Position numbers and translations under genes: made by a program. A model generated the notes under the pieces. That model did not search any database, was not told where the DNA came from, and was given only the letters and a program-made list of their open reading frames with translations. A stretch of 64,000 nt of DNA from Henckelia pumila (taxonomy: Eukaryota > Streptophyta > Magnoliopsida > Lamiales > Gesneriaceae): NCBI RefSeq assembly GCF_033568475.1, contig NC_133121.1:129488375-129552374 (forward strand), written 5' to 3'. Shown here piece by piece: positions 1 to 12,120 of the stretch. The first letter of the stretch is position 1. Every line of letters starts with the position of its first letter.

Positions 1-57
1 AAATTCCCGTATTCATATCGTATCCGATATGATACTTATTGATACCTATAAGGCTAT

Positions 58-135
58 AACATATCCACGCAACACAATCCACCAGTGCTGCTAATTAACA
101 TATCCACGCAACACAATCGACCAGTGCTGCTAATG
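58..135. repeat. 39-bp tandem duplication
   Basis: Two adjacent copies of a 39-bp unit (58-96 and 97-135) beginning AACATATCCACGCAACACAA differ at only a couple of bases. It lies beyond the 3' end of the RING gene. No function can be read from it. Confidence 0.85.
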
Positions 136-606
136 AATTAGCAGCCCATTATTATCATGACTTAGATTTCAACTTTGAATCACAATGTCACTACCCCGTG
201 TATATATCCTTCATATTTTTTCTTCTTTTTTTGAGCAATTAAAGGATTCAATTAACAATCAGAAGTCACAAAATCTAGAGGTGCCCCAACGTAAAATGTG
301 ATCGTGGTCGACATTATAAAGTTTATAAAATGCAACAGTAACATGTAATTTCCCTTTAACAACACAAGATACTGAGTGATATTACATAAAATCATACATT
401 TCAGAATTCGAGAGTAATTTCAAGCTTCAACTCCATTTCTACAATGACATGGAAACAAGAAGTTCCTCAGTAATATTATTTAAGAAAACCATATACACAA
501 ACAAACTGCCACTGCCTCCTCGAAGCTGGATATGTTTCGATCCCACACGACCAAACAACTTCTGAAACACTTGAGCATCCTGGATGATGGCTAATCCTTT
601 TATCGG
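136..606 (-). other. 3' flank and probable 3' UTR of the RING gene
   Basis: No ORF is supported here. The sequence immediately below the stop codon at 607 is transcript-like 3' UTR of moderate base composition. The distal part is AT-rich flank. The polyadenylation site cannot be placed with confidence. Confidence 0.4.
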
Positions 607-3600
607 TCATACTTCTTCACTGCCGCTTTGGTTACCGTTTTTCAGTATATTGAACTTGCATAGAGGACAGGTGGCATTCATATACAACCACTTGTCGATG
701 CAGGCCGAGTGAAAATGGTGGCGACAAGGGAGTTCACGCAATTCAGTACCATCGTCATAGGAACTCAGGCATATGCAGCATTCCTGCAACCCAATAAAGA
801 GAAATCTCGAGGATCAAGGACAAGAAGAAGATTTTGATTGAATTCAAAAATTTTAAGACAGATGTACAGACAGTATAACTAGACACACCGCATCCTCTAA
901 GGGAAGAACGTGCTCTGTGGGGGAATCAGTGTCACATTCAGACATTATCCCTCCAAATGATTCTTGTATTTCTCCATTTTGCTTCTCAAAATCACCAATT
1001 TTCCTGAATTTGTATTTAGGTAGTCTCTCGATGTCTTCTTTAGTAGCTCCTTCCTGTAGCCATAAAACAAGAAACAAAAGGTAAAAACAAGAAGTAGAAA
1101 AATCACTTTACTGCAGAGAATCGACAGAATAAGATTTGGAAATTTCTTGTTTTCCTAGGTTTACCCGTATGCATCTCATTACAACCATGGAATCAGAGTT
1201 GACACATATCAAATTGCAAACTTAGAAACTTCGAAAATCGAGTGCAATACATCTAACAACACCAGTGCTTTATCTAGAACCTAAGTTTCATCATGCTTCC
1301 AACGTCATTTACAGCAAAAGAATTTCACTACTTTTGTAAATAAATAAGAGATTCACATCCACTATGAAGAAACATGTACAGATGAGTTTGATCCAGCAAT
1401 GTCTAATTTGATAAAAGATCAGTTCCTCAAAGAAGATACAACGCGCGGGATATTTCAAAATTATATTATGTGGGGGAGGCAGATGGTTGAACATTTGTTT
1501 TAACTATATACTGAGCACAGTGTGCAGGATAATTCAATTGTTAACAACTCAAAGGCATGCCTAACCTCTTGATCCTTGACATCATACCCCTTTTTTCATT
1601 TCTCTAATCATTATTTGGAATCATACATGATCAACCTGGAGTAAAACCACTAGAAACTACAAGAAACTTGTAGGATACTAGGATAGCAAAAATACTGTGA
1701 GATTATCATAAAAAAGTTACTATCACTCTTTCCATACAAAATATATGCCAGTAATAACAGAATTGTTAAAGAAAGTCATGCTTATCTGCTCGCCCTGGGA
1801 AATGATAAGTAGAAAGTATACATTCCAAGTTACTCGAAAAGAGTGATGATAAATCACTTGATTATCCGTTAAAGCAACCAACCAGAATCAAACACAATCT
1901 TATAGTTCAAACATGAAGGATACAACTCAAAGTACCAACAGAAGCAAGATATTAGCTGCACAAAATTGTTCAACATCAGTTACCTGATCTGCTACTGCAT
2001 ACAAGATTGCTATAATACAGGGTAGACAACAGCAAACAGCAATTCCAATTACACATGCCACAGCAACACAGATAACAACGAAGAACACATCAAAGGCCAA
2101 AAATGTGATGCAAAGCCTGCAACAGAATCAATAATAGCAGTAGTCATGTAGTTACATAGAAATAAAAATGTAACTGGAAGGTTGCAACAGTATCAATCCA
2201 TATAGGCTTATTAGCACAAACCAGTAAAGCTGAGGCGATTCAGCAGTCAAGCTTTGGCCACCGGCAGAAACCCAATAAAACCCAATTATCCACCAAATGA
2301 ATGAAAACATGGTATTTGCAGACTCCAGATGTTTCGCCACACTGTCAAAAGAAACATCAAGAGATCATATCAACCAAATTTCTCAAGATCAGACATTAAA
2401 TATGACTCGAATGCTTGCTGGTGTTTAATTTTTATTTTTAATTGGAAAGTTAGACTAAAAGGAAAAAAACAAACAAATTTAAAGTGAAAATCAATATAAT
2501 GTGCTGAAACATGTAAGACGGTTGAGGTCTGGTACTGTGATACTGTTTAAATAAAACAATGACTTAAATTCAAAAGAATGGAAAGAAGAGGGCATTTGAG
2601 AAGGAAATATGCATTATCTAGAGCAGTCGCTCTACATTCGCAACCCACCATCAGAACAATGCAAAGAAGACATTTTTAGGAAATTTGGCTTTAGATGAGT
2701 GGAAGATAAAAAAGGTATTCTTGAAATTTAATGAGAACTAGATCACTACAGCAGCAGACTATTGGAACAAACCGAATCATTGAAAAATCATAACTGCTGC
2801 CTTAAAAGGGTCAAAAACATATCAGACTGCCACAAAAGTTCTCCATTCACATCATCAAATGAGAGGACTGCAAACCACCTAATTTCCTATTCCATGTAAT
2901 TTATGCAAAAAGCTTCCATATTCGACTTTCAGTCAAGTAAAAATCCTCGAAAAATCCACCTACAATTATCTGCAGCATACCCACGATTTATCTCCTACCA
3001 AACCATCTCAAGTTTATAGGGAATTTCCTATGGGTGGCATCTACAATTCCACAAGCTTAGAAACACACTTTTGAGCCAATCCTAGATGTTTATAGAGACA
3101 TGACTTGGGAAATATTAGTAACTGCATAAACTAAATCGATTTGATTCTCGATTTGAATTGAAAGACCTAATAAAATTTCAACCAAAAAAATGAACAGATA
3201 AACAGACCATAAAAGCCCCCAAGTACCTAGTCTCATCATCACTTTGCCGGCGGTCAGTATCGTAATCACCAGACTCCACATCATCACTCCCGGAGCTTGA
3301 ATTCGAGAAATTACGAACATACCTAGATTGTCCCCTCTCACTCCCCTCCGGATTCCGCTGCGAATACCTCTTCTTATACTCCGTCCACACGCACACCATA
3401 TGCAGAATGCATTGCAGAGCGTAGCCGACAATCCATAGCCTCAGTGGCATCGACGGCATTTCATAGCGTGTCATAATCAGCACCGAAATCGAGACAATCA
3501 CGAAAGCGAGGTTCCAAACAAGGTCCAATATCACTATCGGCTTAGAGTAAGCCCAATCGCTCTGCCGTTCTTCGATTTGCTCGGCAGCAGCTTCACGCAC

Positions 3601-3783
3601 ACGAACGGAAGGCTCACGCATCACGCGGCTGCGGCTGCTGGCCCTCCGGAGGAATCGAGCCGCGCCACGGAGGCTGGGAGGACGGCGGAGGAAGCGCGGG
3701 CGAGGGCGGAAGGTCTGGTCATCGAGCAAAGGCGTGGAATCCACCGCCGCCGGAGGCGTTGAAGTGTTGCTATCAGACGACAT
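607..3783 (-). CDS. RING-H2 membrane E3 ubiquitin-protein ligase (At1g12760/At4g11680 type)
   Basis: Five exons on the minus strand: 3783-3227, 2341-2222, 2116-1984, 1053-889 and 783-607. All junctions are GT-AG and keep frame, giving 383 residues. The protein starts with an Arg/Pro/Ser-rich cytosolic tail. Hydrophobic spans lie near residues 80-100, 108-128, 195-212 and 227-265 (the last includes the run CCCLPC). An acidic linker leads to a C-terminal RING-H2 finger with zinc ligands C327, C330, C345, H347, H350, C353, C364 and C367. RING-H2 proteins of this family recruit an E2 and transfer ubiquitin; the four spans suggest an endomembrane or plasma-membrane ligase. The start is the first Met in a GC-richer exon typical of the family, and the length fits. 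The substrate is unknown. No break is seen. The family call is strong; the subcellular site is inferred. Confidence 0.92.
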
Positions 3784-4520
3784 CGTTCTGCGGTTCGATT
3801 TTGCGTTTCTGTGAGTTTCTATGTGTGTCGTGCTTCGCGCTTATTGGGGGAAAAGCTTGATCGGACGGTGGGAGTTGAAGATCAACTGTGTGTTTGTGTG
3901 TGTGACACAAAATCAAGGATATTATTTAACTATGTTTTGTACGTTTATTTTGCATACACATGTAATATATTTATTATTTTATAATTATAATAAATATAAT
4001 AATAATATTTGTCATGCTTGCTCATTTAGTTGCTTAAATTAAATTAAATTAAATTAAATTAAATTAAATGATTAGAATACCAGACTTGGGCCTAATGAGA
4101 ACCTCTTATTTGAATGCATGAATGCCATTATGGCATCCATTTAGTGGTTGGGCTGAATTTAGAAAATGGGCTTCTATTTGGGCTGGGAGTTGGATTGAAA
4201 AGCTTTAATTACAAACTTAACTCCAAACAGCTAACAAATCAAGTTGAAGAAGCCCGAAAAGATGTACTGTAGAGTGTAGACCCCGTGAAGGATTCAATCA
4301 ATGGGACAAACAATTAGTGGGTTAATTCTACCGCAAATATGGATATTGCTGAAAATCTACGTATATATATATATATATTTTTAGTATAAATTGCATCGAA
4401 TATCATATTGCAACATTAAATAGTGACATTTGCCTATACAACCGACGGGACTTGAGTATGGACTCGAGACGTGCTTGTCTCTAGGCCAAGACCTCATTGG
4501 CTAAAATCTACGTATATTGA
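3784..4520. other. Intergenic, upstream of the RING gene
   Basis: Promoter side of the minus-strand RING gene. It holds a pentanucleotide repeat at 4035-4068 and otherwise AT-rich DNA. No TATA box or coding region is convincing. Confidence 0.4.
4035..4068. repeat. (AAATT)n microsatellite
   Basis: About six to seven perfect AAATT units in tandem, just upstream of the RING gene promoter region. Confidence 0.85.
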
Positions 4521-4869
4521 GGTTTCGTTTGTACATGTATTTATAAAATATTTATATAAAAATGTTTTTTAAATTTTTTTATAGAATATTTTAAAAATTA
4601 TTTTAAGAATAAATATGTGTTTGAATAATTATTTTATAAAAACATTTTAGTATTTCAAAAGTAATGTGTTCATCTTTACCGTCCATAGTTTCATTTTAAA
4701 AATATCTAAAAACACATCTCAAATATTATTTTAAACTATACTTAGAGAACACATTTAAAATAAAAATTTTCCAAAACAGTTTACAAACATCTTATCCAAA
4801 CACACATTTTGAGTTTTTTCACTTATAAAACACTAAAAACCTTTTTAAAGTACATATCCAAACGGAACC
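4521..4869. mobile_element. MITE-like element with GGTTTCGTTTG / CAAACGGAACC ends
   Basis: The left end GGTTTCGTTTG and right end CAAACGGAACC are inverted. The 349-bp interior is AT-rich and self-complementary, without coding capacity, as in PIF/Harbinger-type MITEs. A related but more decayed stretch lies at about 39345-39670. A clean 3-bp target duplication was not found. Confidence 0.5.
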
Positions 4870-6800
4870 TAACTCTTCGTGTTCTTTAAATTTAGAGTAT
4901 ATATATTTTTGAAACATATACGGACAAAGAGTTCAATTTAAAAGCATGTGCGTGCTCAAGATCCGAAAATATTGTGAGTTAACAAATCATTTTTTCATAG
5001 TAAATTTTTAGCAATTTTCAGATTTTGATATAGATTGTGTATGCAACTAGCTTTGCTTTGAAAGATAGTTTATTAGACATTTTATATTACTATATTCCAA
5101 AAAAAGTACAACTCTGTTACTAAATTTGGTACAAAATGTTTAAAAAGGGAAAAAAAAAAATTACATTTGGAGCAACGGGAAGAAACCAATGCCGACTTAA
5201 TTCTTTGAGTTCATTAACGAAAGCATATATAAATGTCCATCAAATCATCATAAATAAGTCAAGATTGAATAATATAAAAAGATTCAATGAATATGCACTC
5301 TTTCTTAACTCTTTATAATTCCTGGAACATGGAACATTTAAACTTTTGATTGGTAGCAATTTATGTGTGGTGTTACAATACGAAATTGAGGTAACAGTTT
5401 AGAATGAGTTTAGACTTCCAAGAGTCGATGTATTTGTGATCACGTCAATTTTCTACATGTTTGTTGGCAGTGGCAGGGCCCCGGAGGCAGGCATGGGTCC
5501 CCCACTAGAAGGACGTGTTGGACCAAAAAATTACATTGGCCCACTTTCATGTGATGGCTTCAAATTGGACTCATTCAGAAAGCCCAAATCCCTTCCTCCA
5601 GTCCTTTGATTGCGGTGCTTGTTTAAAATATTATTATTTCATTTTATTCATTATATGCCCATCTTTCTTTTTCTTTTTCTTTTTCTTTTTCTTTTTCTTT
5701 TTCTCTTTATTTTTATCAGAAATCTTGAAAACATCAAAGGAAATTTTATCAGATTAAATTCTGTCATTTAAGAATTGGGATATCAGAATGTCGAAAAATA
5801 TATATATATATACATCTTATCTTACTATATAGTAATCGAATTAAAATTAATTTGGTGAAGTAAAAAACGAAATATCTAAATACAAAATCTCTATCTCTAT
5901 TTTAAACTTCATTTGTCTATGATTTTCTCATTTTTGTGCTTTCATTTTATTTTTAAATTTAAATTTATTTAAAATTTAACATTCATATTTTAATCACATA
6001 CGCAATGCACGACGCGATTAATATAATATAATATAATATATAAAAGTGACTACCCAATTTGTCAACAAACCAGCCGCCGGTCTCGTACGTCTTTCTTGGC
6101 TGATGAGATGCACAAAAAAAAGCAATAATTCAAAGTCCAAATTCACCTTTTTGAATCTGTCAATTTGCGAACCGAATTGACATTTAAAGAGGCTGTAAAG
6201 CCTTTATTGATCAGTTCTCGCGACACTTCACCTGTTCAAGAACTCGAATTCAACTCATTCACAAAAAGTCTTCACATTCACATTTACGTGCAACATTCAT
6301 GCATGAAAAAAATAATACATTTTCTAGTGATTGAAGGAGTCGTATCCCTTTTGACCATTTACACTTCACTAGAAATTAAATAATATAACGATTTGATATC
6401 ATTTGAAAATGACCCCATTTGCTTCCTAGTTCCTTGCATGGTAGATGAGGCTGCAAAAAAAGTATACAATAAACATAGCCATGGTTGATCCTTAATGCTA
6501 TATATATAGCAAAAGTTATTAATTATTGGACTAATCATCCCAATTTAATAAAATTCTCAAAAGGGTTAGAATATAAACTTATTTCATCGGGCTTCCGGGC
6601 TTATTTTATGTGGTAAGACAGCTGATCTTACACAACTCAACCGGTTTTGACAACTCTATATATTCATGTTTACGCCAAGAGTAATCGATACATTATTGTT
6701 ACTACATATTATGTGGACAATTGAACATAAGATGAAAAATACGAACAAATAATAATCACGTAACCGCATTGAAAAAAACAGTAGAGATTTTTGAAACCAA
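4870..6800. other. Gene-free AT-rich intergenic stretch
   Basis: Short ORFs here are not supported by any recognisable domain or by codon structure. The stretch holds a CTTTTT-type pyrimidine repeat at about 5663-5712 and short TA runs. The part nearest 6800 may belong to the far 3' flank of the HD-ZIP gene. Confidence 0.45.
5663..5712. repeat. (CTTTTT)n polypyrimidine microsatellite
   Basis: Roughly seven TTTTTC/CTTTTT units in tandem with a slightly degenerate right edge. Confidence 0.8.
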
Positions 6801-7107
6801 ACTCCACAAAGCAACATCAACTGTTGAATAAGAAACTAGTTAACAACAAAAACACAGCACCACACACGCAAATGCTACTCAAAGCCAACTCAAGGGGTTG
6901 TAGTCTTGAGTCAATACCCGAACCACCGCCCTCGAAGTAAACCGGCACCCACCACCGCCTAGCCGGGTATGAGCTTGCAGGTGTTCCGACACTTGGTTCG
7001 TTCTTGACTCGATCACCCCCCCTAAATCTCGAGTAGACATAATACATACATACACATTTTAAACGAACAAACGCAGCTCCATACAAAAATCACATCAAGG
7101 GATCGAA
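6800..7107 (-). other. Probable 3' UTR of the HD-ZIP IV gene
   Basis: This stretch directly follows the stop codon of the minus-strand homeodomain gene and is less AT-rich than the surrounding DNA, as 3' UTRs often are. The small ORF seen in it shows no conserved domain. Confidence 0.4.
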
Positions 7108-10100
7108 TCAAGCGTCACATTGAAGGGAAGACTTGATTTTCTGCACGGTGCAGGATATGAGATTATTGACGGTCTCCACAGACTCCAGGGTGAGCTTGGA
7201 GGAGGGGAGGCTATTCACCAAGATTTGAAATGCCACTGTCAAAAGTGACCCATTCATTCTGCGGGCCGGGCTGTCCTTGCTGCTGCATCGAGGCCCGTCG
7301 GCTACGATGGCGAACCCGGAGGGGAGCAGCGCCACGTAAGCGGGATCCCCACCGTTGAGTACAACGTGCATTGCCGGGTTGTCCACTGGCGCGTATACCA
7401 CAAGCGACCCCGACGCGTCTATGCATGTCTCCTGGAGTATCAGCATGTTGCTTTGGTCTGAGTTTATGGCCTGAGTTAAATTACAAAATAACCCCTTCAG
7501 TATCTTCTAGGATTTTTTTTCTGGCGTCGTCACGGGTCTTATAGGAGGGTCAACTCAATTGTTTTGACTTTTTTTGCCAGTGACGTCGGCGGAGACGTTG
7601 ACATGTGTTCGACTAAATTTTGACTTTTATATTATCGTAAAGAAACTGGATTTAATAAAATATCTAATTTCACAACTCACAAGTCTAAATTTACACACAA
7701 AATATACGAACTTAAGCTACTACAGCATTTACAAAATATTTGTCACATAGCTAATGATAAGATATGACAAAAATAATAAAAATTTTAAATAAACCACTTA
7801 AAAATTTGGCAATAATTTTTAGATTAAGATGAGGGACTTACACTTGCACGTAGAAGGGAAACGCAGTTGCCATGATCCTGTCCTTTGGCAATGTGCGCCA
7901 TTTCTTGCATGGGTCCGCCGTTGGAGAGGATATCCCACTCGCACCTCAACCCTACATTTCGAAGAAAATCGAACAATCTCTGGGGCGACACCGGCAGCCA
8001 CACGGATGTCGAGGCGCTGAGCACGATGCCTGGTGGCTCACCAGGGTCGTCGATGCTTTTCCGAGTCATGACTCGGACATCCTCGCCCACACTGTCGGTA
8101 CGAAGCTTGTTCCATTTGTGAACAGTGGAAGCGCACACACCGGCGCAGAAGTTGGTGGTCATGCGCTGTGCCAGCTTCAGCATGCTCCTCCGGCCACCGC
8201 TACTTATTGCTGCAAGTTGAAATTAATAAAATCATCGTTTATTTTTAAAAAATTCCCTTTTATCTAATCAAATATATTACAAGCAAGATTTATCGCGCCG
8301 GTCATCGACCAGGATTGTTACCAGCTTGATCCCTAGAGGGGGCGGCGGAAGACATGAGGATGGCGAGGCACTCGCATTGGCGCTGCAGGGTGGCGACCCA
8401 TCGTTGCGAACCGAAGCCCATCCCGGTGCTGATGAATGGTCGATAGAGCTGGTGAACCACGCTCTCATCATATTCTGTATGCTCCACCCATGTAACCTAC
8501 ATAACAACAAGCCATTAATCTACTAATTTTTTTTAAATGTTACAAAGGCACTGCTCTCACTTATGGGTTTGTCACACTCAAAACAGACACAAACCCAATA
8601 ATTGCAACATTTTACAATAATCAAGAAATGATAAATAAAATTTTAGATTTTTTTTTTCTTTTTGATGGATGCAATTGTCCCACTCCCACCTTGTAAACTA
8701 GTTGGGTCCACCCAAACATATAATAGAAACCTATATATATAATAGGGTACACAAAATTATGAAAGATTTAGAGGCACGAGACTGCGAGATACGGACAAGG
8801 TGTTGATTGATTACAGAAACAAGTACATCATGGAGCTGGAACCAGGTAATCCACAGTTCCATAAATTAATTATTATATTATGAATAATAAATACATATAC
8901 ATATAATATTTATATAAAAGGCGTGGGGATGATCGAGACAGAATCAGAGGTTGGAATAGAAACATCGAATTCTTAAATTACAGCCTTTATTGTTTATATT
9001 AAGTATTGGGGTTAACCTCAATTACCCCATATGGATCTGTGTGTGTGTGTGTGTGTTTTTTTTTTTTTTGTCAATTTTAATATGAGCCACCATAAAGCAT
9101 TGGTTGTTATCCATTTTTAAGATTAGGTAGACTGTAAGATTTGATGAGTCGAGCTGCTCGTGAGCAAGAGTCGTGATGAATCTTGATCATTGCAAACGAA
9201 GCCGTGATTCTTGGATCAAGAAATTCACGGTTTTTTAATGCGATTAGAGGTATTCGAAATTAAATGTTGTCAACTAAGTCCCAAAGGTGCAGTTGCTTCA
9301 ACAAACTTATTTAACACAATAAGGTGAGAGACACCAACCTATGAGAGGCTCAATAAATGTCAAGAAAACAAGTATTGAGCTGTGTGCAATAAGTAACAAG
9401 CCAACAAAAAAAGGCATACATGCATGTACTAGGAGAATTAAATAATTACCTTAGAATAGCCATTGGGCATATCCTGCACCACACAGCCAGAGGGAAGCCT
9501 CCGGCAGTTCTGAATCGGGGGGACGCCACCGGAATTGTCTCCCATGGAGTCGATGGATACGTCAACAACCGCCCACACACCGTCGGCGTGCTGCTTGCAG
9601 AACCGAAGAAAGTTGACCTCTCGGACAGGAACTAATGGTGACAGAACTTGGATTTCAGCTTGCATCTAATACATAACAATGAAACAACAAAATTTCAAGA
9701 ATCAGTCTTTCAGATGCACAAAAAAAGCATAAAAATTGGCGCGCCAACAGCAATGACCGTTACCAGTTGAAGAGCACCGTTCCTTGTTCCACCCATACCG
9801 TTTGATATCACATCCAAAGTCGCGGTTCTGGCGACTATACAAGGAAACATCCCTGCCCATTTGTTCTATCAAATACATGTAAAGGCAACCTCAATTACTC
9901 ACAACATTAAAGCAATGAATGTACTCAAAATCACATTAACCATATATCATAAAGCCATCATAAAAAACAGTTTTTAACTGCAAAAACACTACATCAGTTA
10001 CTTTCAAACTATGTGATGCATTAAGAACGTTTTACCATGAATGCTCACCGAGTCCATTAACGTCTCAACTAGAGCCAAACTGTTTACGATCACCAAACCA

Positions 10101-11575
10101 GTGTCCCTTGAGGCCTCAGAAACAAATCCCGCCGGTTTCATGCCAATGCAAGGACTAAAAGTTCTTAAATATTCCTCATGATTGAGCACTTCCCTCCCAC
10201 CTTCCAATGTTCTAACCCAAAGGGGCTCATCGGATTGAGCCATTTTCACCAATTCATCCATTGCAGCCAAAGCGAGCTCCAAGTACATTGTTCTCTCCAA
10301 AGATCTTTCCATTGGGGCAACATTCATAGCAGCTTTAGCCGAAGACACTAAAGGCAAAGGATTCGAAATCCCAACACAAAAATCAGGGGGACCTAATGGT
10401 AGTGATGAAGGTATGGCATTTAAGACACCAAAACCATTGTTCCCAACTCCAAGTTCCAAGCTAGAATTAGGCATTGGCGGCACCATGGACACGGTCATCG
10501 ACGAAATGGGGCGACCTAAAAACTTTCCAGCGAGCACGCATACCCGATCCAGTTCATCCTTCAGCCTAGCATTTTCGATTCTGAGGTGTTGCTCCTCCAG
10601 GGATATGTCACCAATTATAGCCGGACCGCCACAGTTGGTGCACATGGGGTTTCTCATTGCGTCCCTTATCGACATGTTTTCGGCACGCAGCTTGTCATTC
10701 TCTTGCCTGAGCAGCGAATTCTCATGACGTTCGAGTTGTGTCTGATCGAATCAAGAACTCAAATTTCTCAATCAACCCGATTAGAAACAAAAGAGACCAC
10801 GAAATATACACAAGAAAATTAAAGAGGCGAAAAGGCTTTCCTAGTACGTACGTACCTTCATTTGAGTTCTTCTATTCTGAAACCAAAACTTGACTTGTCT
10901 AGAATCCAAGCAAAGCCTTCTGCTAAGCTCCATTCTTTGCTTTTCATCAGGGTGAGGACACTCCTTGAAGAGACTGAAAACAAAAGAAACAAAAGATCAA
11001 CAAAAAAAATACCAACAAAAGCAACATTATAATTAAAGCGATAAAATAATAATCCACACCCCTCAAGTTCTTGGATTTGCTGAGGAGTGTGTCGGTGGTA
11101 TCTTTTCTTCCTCGGAGGTTTGTCCGCAGCATCTTGCTCATCTCCGGAGGCTCCTTCCATATTATCACTCCCAGATCTACTCTCGTGCTCTTCATCTCTC
11201 ATTTTCCTTCCGCCGACATTACCGAATTCAAAAGTTTCCCCCATTCTCGCCACCTCTCCTTGACCACCTCCGACACCTGTGTCCTGCTCCCTAGTAAACA
11301 AAACCATTAAGAAAGATACCCCACTCGTATATAAGATGATATATGAAGGGAAAAAAAGAGGGATGTACGAGGGCTAAAGAGAGGCCAGAAGAATTGAACA
11401 CGGGCTTGGCGGCGAGAGACGGCGACAGAAGGCGGGGCTGAGCAATGGCACCGATGGGCATGCTGTTGAAAGTAATGGATTTAATGTTGGCGCTGTCGCT
11501 ATAGGGTATGTCCGCAACAATTCTTGCACCGCCGCCACCACAAGAATCGGTATCAAGAAAATCTCCAAAATTCAT
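7108..11575 (-). CDS. ANL2: HD-ZIP class IV homeodomain-START transcription factor, ANL2/HDG-like
   Basis: Nine exons on the minus strand: 11575-11369, 11286-11060, 10973-10856, 10741-10049, 9865-9764, 9665-9450, 8496-8322, 8209-7842 and 7470-7108. The frame stays open throughout for about 822 residues, against roughly 800 for Arabidopsis ANL2. Order: N-terminal MNFG block; acidic [11 protein letters not shown] segment; homeodomain at about 128-188 with the helix-3 motif [13 protein letters not shown]; loop-interrupted leucine zipper (ZLZ) with the CTNC cysteine pair at about 218-221; START lipid-binding-type domain from about 338; and the C-terminal HD-SAD region ending in [11 protein letters not shown]. 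The family binds L1-box-type DNA as dimers and controls epidermal identity; ANL2 itself controls anthocyanin accumulation and root cell organisation. The acceptor of exon 2 reads GAG rather than the usual YAG. A small insertion, PPIQNC, precedes [11 protein letters not shown] in the START domain. The class is certain; ANL2 rather than HDG1 orthology is likely but not proven. Confidence 0.93.
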
Positions 11576-12120
11576 GAATATTACCTGCTATAATTAAGTC
11601 TCTTTTTCTTTTTTTAATTTATTTATTATTCCCCTTTCAGTCGCTAGCTCCTTGTTTGTAGATTCGGCTCTTGCCTTTTTCACTTCCCTATATTCCTTCT
11701 GGAGCACTGGCTCTCGACTTCTCTCACCACAAGATTTCAGAACCAGCATTAAAACCACCGAGGAACTTAGTATATCAGGCGGCAGGACTTCATCAGTTTC
11801 TCCAAACGTAATTAATACAACGTTTTTTTTAATTTTCAAAATCAAACACCAAAAACACGAGATATTTGCTTGGACAATAATCGCTAGCAGAGAAAGAGGA
11901 TGAAAAATTAAAGGAGAGGTAGAGATAATAGACGGTAAGAAAAAAAAAAAAAAACCCTTTTGTTTGGCTGCTTAGCTCTTTCTTCTCCACCCCCTCTCCC
12001 TTCTCCTCCAACCAAAATCTCTGTAAAAACCCAATCTTTTTAGCGAAAAACACTCGAGAAAACCCTAATCTGGAGAACCCTTCTTTCTTTTCTATTCCTT
12101 CATATATATATCTGCATGCT
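11576..12120 (-). promoter_or_regulatory. Leader and core promoter region of the HD-ZIP IV gene
   Basis: Immediately upstream of the start codon a sequence like an intron acceptor (TATAGCAG on the minus strand) suggests a 5'-UTR intron, common in this family. Pyrimidine-rich leader-like sequence lies near 11940-12090. A TATATATA run occurs at about 12101-12110 on the minus strand. The transcription start is inferred, not seen. Confidence 0.35.

Noticed and set aside
7829-8526. Plus-strand ORFs across the HD-ZIP gene
   Set aside because: They mirror conserved START-domain exons on the other strand and have no domain of their own.
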